A stretch of 5,345 nt of DNA from Nitrososphaerales archaeon (lineage in GTDB: Archaea; Thermoproteota; Nitrososphaeria; Nitrososphaerales; Gagatemarchaeaceae). Below, piece after piece: positions 1 through 4,357 of the stretch (its first letter is position 1; the number at the start of each line of letters is the position of its first letter). A program made the translations under genes and the position numbers. The notes beneath the pieces are model-generated. The model made no database searches. It was not told the DNA's origin and worked only from the letters and a program-made list of their open reading frames with translations. Location: NCBI GenBank assembly GCA_030044375.1, contig JASHVX010000099.1, forward strand, positions 1 to 5,345, given 5' to 3'.

Positions 1-522
1 GGAGCAGGATACATCCCTGACGCCCGCATCCAGGTCGACAGCGCTCGGGTCATGGCCCAGAGCAACAGGCTGATCTACGACGAGCCGGTCGACATCGAGG
101 CCATAGCCAAGCGCATCGCCGACATGAACCAGCAGTACACTCAATATGCCGGCGTGAGGCCGTTCGGCGTCTCGCTCATCATAGCAGGCGTAGACGAGAA
201 CAACGGCCCGGTGGTGTACCTAGCCGACCCCACAGGGACCTACTCCGGATTCCATGCCATCGCGATCGGGCAGGGCAGCGATCAGGTCAACGACTACCTT
301 GAGAAGAACTACGCCCCCGACCTTTCGCTTGATGCAGCCGCGACCCTGGCGATAGAGTGCATCTACCTCGTCAGCGAGGACAAGACAGGGACGTCGCACA
401 TCAAGGTCGCAGTCGTCGAAGCGTCGAACAAAAGGATGAGGAGGCTCACCGAGCAGGAAGTGAGCAAGAGCGCGGCCGGCGCCAAGACGAAGTCAGACAA
501 GTCCTCCTCCAAGAGCTCCTAG
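1..522 (+). CDS. psmA: 20S proteasome alpha subunit, C-terminal part (5' truncated by window)
   Basis: This is the C-terminal part of the archaeal 20S proteasome alpha subunit, which forms the outer heptameric rings that gate substrate entry into the cytoplasmic protease. The frame is open from base 1 and begins GAGYIPDARIQVDSARV, so the ATG at 52 (MAQSNRL) is an internal methionine and not the start. Family hallmarks visible are AGY..DAR, the AQSNRLIYDEP helix, QQYTQYAGVRPFGVSLIIAG, the DPTGTYSG loop and AIAIGQGSDQVNDYLEKNY. About 173 codons are present; alpha subunits are usually around 240 residues, so roughly 65-70 N-terminal residues, including the gating tail, lie upstream. Alpha subunits have no catalytic threonine, and none is expected. 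The protein ends in a Ser/Lys-rich tail (SAAGAKTKSDKSSSKSS). SBDS follows after 9-15 nt, the usual archaeal order. Confidence 0.96.
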   Translation, partial: GAGYIPDARIQVDSARVMAQSNRLIYDEPVDIEAIAKRIADMNQQYTQYAGVRPFGVSLIIAGVDENNGPVVYLADPTGTYSGFHAIAIGQGSDQVNDYLEKNYAPDLSLDAAATLAIECIYLVSEDKTGTSHIKVAVVEASNKRMRRLTEQEVSKSAAGAKTKSDKSSSKSS

Positions 523-531
523 GCACAGCTG

Positions 532-1275
532 GTGCCATTGAGCGGTTTCGGTCACGGGGGCGGGGAGTACAGGCCCAGGACAAGGGAACAGTCGAAGCTC
601 ACCACCGTCCGGCTGACCCTCGAAGGGGAGCACTTCGAGATACTGGTGAACCCCGACTCGGCCCTCAGCTTCAAGCAAGGGAAGAACGTTGAACCCTCTC
701 AGGTGATAGTCGTGGACGAGGTGTATGCGGACTCGGGCAAGGGCCTGAGGGCCAGCAGCGAGAAGCTGAAGAGGTTCTTCGGCTCCGACGACCACTCGAA
801 GGCCGCCATCGAGGTGCTGAGGCGCGGCGAGCTCAACCTCACCCAGGAGCAGAGGAAGAGGCTGACCGAGGAGAAGAGGAGGGCTGTGGTGGCGCTGATC
901 TCGAAGAACTTCGTCGACCCCAAGACGTCGCTCCCCCATCCTCCCCTCAGGATAGAGCAGGCGATGCAGGACGCCAGGGTCACGATCGACCCCTTCCGCG
1001 ACGTCAACGAGCAGATGAAGGCTGTCATAGACGAGCTGAGGACGATACTCCCCCTGAAGTCGGAGAGGGTCAGGCTCCAGGTGAAGGTCCCGGCGCAGTA
1101 CGCCGGACAGACCATAGGCATACTCAAGAACTTCGGAGACATCCTGAAGGAGGACTGGGGCTCCGATGGCGGGCTCTCCGCAATAGTAGAAATACCGGCT
1201 GGCGGACAGCCTGGCCTGCTTGACCGCCTCGGTTCGACGACCAAAGGGGCGGCTCAGGCCTCAGTGGTGAAATAG
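532..1275 (+). CDS. Ribosome maturation protein SBDS (archaeal SDO1 homologue)
   Basis: Archaeal member of the Shwachman-Bodian-Diamond syndrome protein family, which in eukaryotes works with an EF2-like GTPase to release eIF6 from the 60S subunit; a similar role in large-subunit maturation is inferred here. Counting from the GTG at 532, the FYSH domain spans about residues 22-110 (FEILVNPDSALSFKQGK, then VIVVDEVYADSGKGLRAS). The central helical part has ELNLTQEQRKRLTEEKRR and the signature PHPPLRIEQA (about 135-144). The C-terminal ferredoxin-like part includes RLQVKVPAQYAG and IVEIPAG. At 247 residues it is of normal length. The start is uncertain: GTG 532 gives the longest form, but TTG 538 (MSGFG) has a GGTG motif just upstream at 531-534 and resembles other TTG starts nearby. 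Either start leaves a Gly/Arg-rich N-terminal extension of about 20 residues. rrp4 follows after 3 nt. Confidence 0.95.
   Translation: MPLSGFGHGGGEYRPRTREQSKLTTVRLTLEGEHFEILVNPDSALSFKQGKNVEPSQVIVVDEVYADSGKGLRASSEKLKRFFGSDDHSKAAIEVLRRGELNLTQEQRKRLTEEKRRAVVALISKNFVDPKTSLPHPPLRIEQAMQDARVTIDPFRDVNEQMKAVIDELRTILPLKSERVRLQVKVPAQYAGQTIGILKNFGDILKEDWGSDGGLSAIVEIPAGGQPGLLDRLGSTTKGAAQASVVK
1266..1270 (+). promoter_or_regulatory. Shine-Dalgarno site supporting the TTG start of rrp4
   Basis: GGTGA lies inside the last codons of SBDS, 8 nt before the TTG at 1279 and 14 nt before the in-frame ATG at 1285. The spacing favours TTG 1279 as the start of Rrp4. The site is seen directly; its use is inferred. 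Confidence 0.6.
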
Positions 1276-1278
1276 AAC

Positions 1279-1965
1279 TTGCCAATGGTCCAAAGAAAAC
1301 AGGTGATACCAGGGGACGTGATAGCCACGGGCAACCACAGGTACGGCAGCTACATCGAGAAGAGAGGCGACGAGTACGTCGCGCTGAGGATAGGGCTCGC
1401 CGAGGTCGGCCCCGACGGCGTGAAGCTCAACCCCTTGACCGGCCCGTACCTCCCCAGGGCTGAGGACCAGGTCATAGGGAAGGTGGTGGACATAAACGGC
1501 TTCGGATGGGTGGTCGACATCAACTCGTGCTTCGACGGCTTCCTTCCCGCGTCCTTCGTGTTCGGGAGGGAGTTCTCCCCCGCCACCCACGACCTGAGCT
1601 CGAAGTTCAAGGTGGGCGACGTCATAGGGGCCCGCATCGAGTCCTTCGACAGGTCCAGGGACCCTCAGCTGAGCATCAGGGGGGAGGGATACGGGAAGTT
1701 CCCCGAGGGCGAAATCATTAAGATGTCACCAACGAAGGTGCCGCGTCTTATCGGGAGGAGAGGGGCTATGGTAAATTTCATCAGCGAGAGGACGGGCTGC
1801 GACGTCAAGGTGGGGCAGAACGGCGTGGTCGTTATCGTCGGGCCCCCCGAGGGGATGGCGAAGGCGACGGCAGTGGTGAAGATGATTGACCAAGGGACCC
1901 ATGGCGCCGACCTGATGGGGAAGGTCGAGGAATACCTGGGAGGGAGCAGCGTTGCCGGAGCCTAA
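1279..1965 (+). CDS. rrp4: Exosome complex RNA-binding cap protein Rrp4
   Basis: S1/KH cap subunit of the archaeal RNA exosome. Three copies of Rrp4 (or Csl4) sit on the Rrp41-Rrp42 hexamer and guide RNA into the channel in the cytoplasm. Domains in order are an N-terminal beta domain (about residues 7-58: VIPGDVIA, GSYIEKRGDEYVALRIG), an S1 domain (about 63-133: VIGKVVDINGFGWVVDIN, then FKVGDVIGARI and PQLSIRG), and a KH domain (about 145-215) with GRRG at 159-162 as the GxxG loop and a second half VGQNGVVVIVGP. At 228 residues it is full length. TTG 1279 is chosen because GGTGA lies 8 nt upstream; ATG 1285 would remove only two residues. The 3' end overlaps rrp41 by 14 nt, implying translational coupling of cap and ring subunits. 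Confidence 0.97.
   Translation: MPMVQRKQVIPGDVIATGNHRYGSYIEKRGDEYVALRIGLAEVGPDGVKLNPLTGPYLPRAEDQVIGKVVDINGFGWVVDINSCFDGFLPASFVFGREFSPATHDLSSKFKVGDVIGARIESFDRSRDPQLSIRGEGYGKFPEGEIIKMSPTKVPRLIGRRGAMVNFISERTGCDVKVGQNGVVVIVGPPEGMAKATAVVKMIDQGTHGADLMGKVEEYLGGSSVAGA
1938..1946 (+). promoter_or_regulatory. Shine-Dalgarno site of rrp41 within rrp4
   Basis: GGGAGGGAG sits in the rrp4 coding sequence, 5 nt before the TTG at 1952. It is a strong purine-rich ribosome binding site and supports that TTG, rather than a later codon, as the Rrp41 start. Confidence 0.6.
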
Positions 1966-2695
1966 GAAACTCATCGGCGAGGACGGCAGGAGGCTCGACG
2001 GCCGAAGGTGGGACGAGCTCAGGCCCATATCCCTCGAGGTAGGCGTGCTGAAGAACGCCGACGGTTCGGCGTACATCAACTGGGGGAAGAACAAGATAAT
2101 GGCGGCCGTCTACGGCCCGAAGGAAGTCCACCCGAAGCACCAGGTCCTCCCCGACAGGGCGCTTCTCAGGACCCGGTACCACATGGCTCCCTTCTCAGTG
2201 GACGAAAGGAAGAACCCCGCTCCGTCAAGGAGGGAGATAGAGATCTCCAAGGTCATCAGGGAGGCGTTGGTGCCTGCCGTGCTCGTGGAGGACTATCCGC
2301 GGACGGCGATAGAGGTCTGGGTAGAGGTCCTGCAGTCTGACGGGGGATCGAGGGTCGCAGGCATCACGGCGGCCTCGCTCGCCTTGGCCGACGCGGGAAT
2401 CAACATGAGAGACCTTGTCGTAGGGTGCTCCTGCGGGATAATCGACTCGACTGTGGTCGCCGACCTCGACGACACGGAAGACAAGGAGGGGAGCGGCGAC
2501 ATGCCCGTAGCGATAATGCCCAACCTGAACCAAGTGACCCTGCTCCAGGTGGACGGAATCTACACGCGGGAGAACTTCCAGAAGGCGTTCGAGCTCGCCA
2601 TAGCGAAGGGCAGGGAGGTCTACTCGATGCAGAGAGACGCCCTCGCCAAGAGGTTCTTCAGCGGGGAACCGCAGCCGATGGAGGAGAGCGCCTAG
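1952..2695 (+). CDS. rrp41: Exosome catalytic subunit Rrp41 (RNase PH family)
   Basis: Phosphorolytic 3'-5' exoribonuclease subunit of the archaeal exosome. With Rrp42 it forms the hexameric ring that degrades RNA using phosphate and can add heteropolymeric tails using NDPs. The RNase PH fold starts with RRLDGRRWDELRPISLEVGVL (about residues 13-33), then ADGSAYINWGKNKIMAAVYGP. The ring contact and substrate segment RTRYHMAPFS is at 73-82. R93-R94 (PSRRE) match the phosphate/RNA-binding arginine pair, and D183 in GSGDMPVAIMP matches the catalytic aspartate known as D182 in Sulfolobus Rrp41. The paired helix ITAASLALADAGI is intact. At 247 residues it is full length, with no missing key residue. 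The start is TTG at 1952, preceded by a strong SD and overlapping rrp4 by 14 nt. rrp42 starts after 1 nt, fitting stoichiometric synthesis of the dimer. Confidence 0.98.
   Translation: MPEPKKLIGEDGRRLDGRRWDELRPISLEVGVLKNADGSAYINWGKNKIMAAVYGPKEVHPKHQVLPDRALLRTRYHMAPFSVDERKNPAPSRREIEISKVIREALVPAVLVEDYPRTAIEVWVEVLQSDGGSRVAGITAASLALADAGINMRDLVVGCSCGIIDSTVVADLDDTEDKEGSGDMPVAIMPNLNQVTLLQVDGIYTRENFQKAFELAIAKGREVYSMQRDALAKRFFSGEPQPMEESA
2680..2686 (+). promoter_or_regulatory. Shine-Dalgarno site of rrp42
   Basis: GGAGGAG in the last codons of rrp41 ends 10 nt before the ATG at 2697 and 16 nt before the in-frame ATG at 2703, so the first ATG is preferred. Confidence 0.55.
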
Positions 2696-2696
2696 C

Positions 2697-3512
2697 ATGT
2701 CGATGAAGAAGAACTACGTCGTCGAGACCATCAGGAAGGCGCAGATGCTCGAGCTGCTGAACAGGGGCAAGAGGGTGGACGAGCGCGCCCTTGACCAGCA
2801 CAGGGAGATAACGGTCCAGACGGGCGTGATCCAGAAGGCGAACGGGTCGGCGATAGTGACCCTCGGCGACAGCCAGGTGCTCGCCGGAGTCAAGATCGCG
2901 ACCGGGGCCCCCTTCCCTGACACGCCGGACAAGGGACTCCTCGTAGTCAATGCAGAAATCCTGCCTCTGGCCTCTCCTTACGCCGAGCCGGGGCCGCCGT
3001 CAGAGGAGGCGATAGAGCTGGCAAGAGTGGTCGACAGAGGCATCCGCGAGTCCGAGATGGTCGACCTTCACAAGCTCTGCATTGTGGAGGGGAAGACGGT
3101 CTACACGGTCTTCGTCGACGTCAACATAATGAACGTGGACGGGAACCTCTTCGACGCCACGAGCTATGCCGTGGTGTGCGCCCTCAGGACGGCGAAGATG
3201 AAGAAGTACGCCATCGAGAACGACAAGGTCGTGATGAAGGACGAGGAGACCCCTGTCCCTGTGGAGAAGACCCCTGTCTCCGTCACCCTCGCCAGGTTCG
3301 GCGACAAGCTCGTCGTTGACCCCAACGGTGAGGAGGAAGGGGCCATGGACATGCGCATCACGATAACCACAGACGACGACGGGAACGTGTGCGCGAGCCA
3401 GAAGGGAGAAGCGAGCACGATAACCCCCGCGCAGGTCCTGGAGGCGGCAGACACCTCGATAAGGATCGGGCGTGAGATAAGGGCCCAGCTAGTGGAAGCG
3501 ACGAAGAGCTAA
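2697..3512 (+). CDS. rrp42: Exosome non-catalytic ring subunit Rrp42 (RNase PH family)
   Basis: Structural partner of Rrp41 in the archaeal exosome ring. Family knowledge says Rrp42 lacks its own active site but supplies RNA-binding residues and completes the Rrp41 active site. Visible landmarks are RVDERALDQHREITVQTGVIQKA(N) near residues 26-49, GSAIVTLGDSQVLAGVK (50-66), the Rrp42-specific NAEILPLASPYAEPGPPSEEAIELARVVDRGIRES region (85-119), GKTVYTVFVDVNIMNVDGNLFDA, and a C-terminal GAMDMRITITTDDDGNV. The stretch equivalent to the Rrp41 catalytic site reads KLVVDPNGEEE, without the GDMP motif, as expected. At 271 residues it is longer than Rrp41, which is normal. The ATG at 2697 has GGAGGAG 10 nt upstream. 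The stop codon overlaps the next start in TAATG (3510-3514), so L37Ae is probably translated by reinitiation. Confidence 0.97.
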   Translation: MSMKKNYVVETIRKAQMLELLNRGKRVDERALDQHREITVQTGVIQKANGSAIVTLGDSQVLAGVKIATGAPFPDTPDKGLLVVNAEILPLASPYAEPGPPSEEAIELARVVDRGIRESEMVDLHKLCIVEGKTVYTVFVDVNIMNVDGNLFDATSYAVVCALRTAKMKKYAIENDKVVMKDEETPVPVEKTPVSVTLARFGDKLVVDPNGEEEGAMDMRITITTDDDGNVCASQKGEASTITPAQVLEAADTSIRIGREIRAQLVEATKS

Positions 3513-3736
3513 TGCCAAAGCCGAAGGAGAACGTGAAGGGCCTCGGAGCGAAGTACGGAGGCACGCTCAGGAAGAGGCATGCGCGCATCTTCCACACGCT
3601 GAAGGCGGCGAGGGAGTGTCCCTCGTGCTCGAGCATGAGGCTCAGGCGGGAGTCGTCTGGGATCTGGAAGTGCAAGTCCTGCGGCTACACGGTAGCAGGA
3701 GGCGCGTTCGACCTTAGCCCGCCGAAGTCGAAGTAG
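3512..3736 (+). CDS. rpl37ae: 50S ribosomal protein L37Ae (eL43 family)
   Basis: Small zinc-binding protein of the archaeal large ribosomal subunit. The basic N-terminus (KGLGAKYGGTLRKRHARIF) binds rRNA. A C4 zinc ribbon follows, C36-x2-C39-x14-C54-x2-C57, read from ARECPSCSS and WKCKSCGYTVAGGAF. These motifs separate it from RpoP, a shorter protein with a different spacing and no such basic N-terminus. Its length of 74 residues is at the low end for the family and no domain is missing. The ATG shares its A with the rrp42 stop (TAATG); only a weak purine stretch lies upstream, so expression probably depends on coupling to rrp42. In many archaea rpoP comes next, but here the next frame is a Pcc1-like protein whose open frame abuts this stop codon in the +1 frame. 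Confidence 0.96.
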   Translation: MPKPKENVKGLGAKYGGTLRKRHARIFHTLKAARECPSCSSMRLRRESSGIWKCKSCGYTVAGGAFDLSPPKSK

Positions 3737-3737
3737 G

Positions 3738-3941
3738 CCGATCGAGTCGGTCGAGCTAAGGATAACCTTCAGGGCCGGCAAGGTCGCCAAGGCCATCGAG
3801 AAGGCGTTCCCCGATGCCGTGGTGAAGGCGGCTGGCGGCTGCACGCTGAAGTTCAAGGGCGAACAGCCGGGGGAGGTCGCGGACATGGCGCGCCGAGCCC
3901 TGGAGAAGATAAGAGACGCCGGCTCCCCAGAAAGCCTTTAA
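3738..3941 (+). CDS. Small Pcc1-like protein (possible KEOPS subunit), start codon unclear
   Basis: Short open frame of 66-67 codons reading PIESVELRITFRAGKVAKAI, then EKAFPDAVVKAAGGCTLKFK and a last helix with EVADMARRALEKIRD, ending at TAA 3939-3941. By eye the order is beta-alpha-beta-beta-alpha, the fold of Pcc1, the dimerising subunit of the KEOPS complex that makes t6A on tRNA. Pcc1 is also known from this neighbourhood in other archaea, so the call is by position and shape. The helix pattern S-Y-LRW seen in many Pcc1 proteins is not present, so it may be a divergent Pcc1 or an unrelated small protein. No in-frame ATG, GTG or TTG exists between the upstream stop (3693) and GTG 3819, which would remove the first strand and helix. 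ATC at 3741 or a +1 shift at the L37Ae stop are possible ways to express it. Codon bias (mostly G/C third positions) supports coding. Confidence 0.6.
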   Translation, partial: PIESVELRITFRAGKVAKAIEKAFPDAVVKAAGGCTLKFKGEQPGEVADMARRALEKIRDAGSPESL

Positions 3942-3942
3942 T
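3930..3942 (+). promoter_or_regulatory. Candidate BRE/TATA promoter for prefoldin beta
   Basis: GAAAGC followed by CTTTAAT is one of the few A/T-rich patches in this GC-rich window and resembles an archaeal BRE plus TATA box. Its TATA part is centred about 30 nt before the TTG at 3969, so a typical start site about 25-27 nt downstream would fall at or just before the start codon, predicting a leaderless or nearly leaderless mRNA. The absence of any SD before 3969 fits. The box also contains the TAA stop of the Pcc1-like gene, so the match may be partly coincidental. Confidence 0.45.
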
Positions 3943-3948
3943 CGCGCA

Positions 3949-3962
3949 GGCCGGCCGCGGCC
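3949..3962. repeat. Overlapping GC palindromes between the TATA-like box and prefoldin start
   Basis: Two perfect palindromes overlap here: GGCCGGCC (3949-3956) and GGCCGCGGCC (3953-3962). They fill the short intergenic stretch between the TATA-like box and the TTG start. They could be an operator-like site or only GC-rich spacer sequence; nothing in the window identifies a binding protein. Confidence 0.4.
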
Positions 3963-3968
3963 TCGAAA

Positions 3969-4346
3969 TTGAGCCAGGCAGAACTTCCGCCATACCTCAG
4001 GGAACAGCTCGCGCGGTACGACCAAGTCCAGCAGAACCTGCAGGCAGTGCTCATCCAGAAGCAGCAGGTTGAGATGGAACTGGGCGAGACCGAGAAGGCG
4101 CTGGAGGAGCTCGGGAAGGCCGGCGACTCCGAGACGATCTACAAGTTCGCCGGGAACCTGCTCATAAAGGTCGGAAAGGATGCGGTGGTCAAGGAGCTTA
4201 CAGAGAAGAAGGAGCTGGACGGCACGCGGAAGATGGTGCTGGCCAAGCAGGAAAGCAAGTTCAGGGAGAGTCTGAAGGACCTGCAGGGGAAGATAGACGA
4301 CGCGGTGAAGGGAAAGCCGCAGGCCCAGCCTCCGGGCGACGCGTAG
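3969..4346 (+). CDS. pfdB: Prefoldin beta subunit
   Basis: Beta subunit of archaeal prefoldin (GimC), the cytoplasmic alpha2-beta4 'jellyfish' chaperone that captures unfolded chains and passes them to the thermosome. The N-terminal coiled coil runs from about residue 5 to 50 (LPPYLREQLARYDQVQQNLQ, then QKQQVEMELGETEKALEEL). The central beta hairpin is TIYKFAGNLLIKVGKDAVV (56-74), and the second coil covers about 75-114 with a KQESKFRESLKDLQGKI stretch. The single hairpin and the LPPYLREQL opening identify beta, not alpha, which has two hairpins. The 125 residues match the family. The start is TTG 3969; no SD is visible, but a TATA-like element about 30 nt upstream suggests leaderless translation. 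The C-terminus is a short Gln/Pro-rich tail (KPQAQPPGDA). The DHH gene begins 11 or 59 nt downstream. Confidence 0.96.
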   Translation: MSQAELPPYLREQLARYDQVQQNLQAVLIQKQQVEMELGETEKALEELGKAGDSETIYKFAGNLLIKVGKDAVVKELTEKKELDGTRKMVLAKQESKFRESLKDLQGKIDDAVKGKPQAQPPGDA

Positions 4347-4357
4347 ATAGACCGCCC

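Noticed and set aside
52..54. ATG as the start of the proteasome alpha gene
   Set aside because: The frame is open upstream to base 1 and the upstream residues GAGYIPDARIQVDSARV are conserved alpha-subunit sequence, so this methionine is internal.
493..1244. Minus-strand open frames opposite SBDS
   Set aside because: Same cause: high-GC shadow of a conserved gene; no domain, no ribosome site and no promoter seen.
1708..1745. Relatively A/T-rich patch inside rrp4, considered as an internal promoter for rrp41
   Set aside because: It encodes the conserved KH-domain segment IIKMSPTKVPR, has no convincing TATA box, and lies over 200 nt from the rrp41 start, which already has a strong SD and overlap.
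3512..3736. Reading the CxxC...CxxC gene as RpoP
   Set aside because: The basic KYGGTLRKRHARIF N-terminus, the 14-residue spacing between cysteine pairs and the CKSCGYTVAGGAF ending fit L37Ae.
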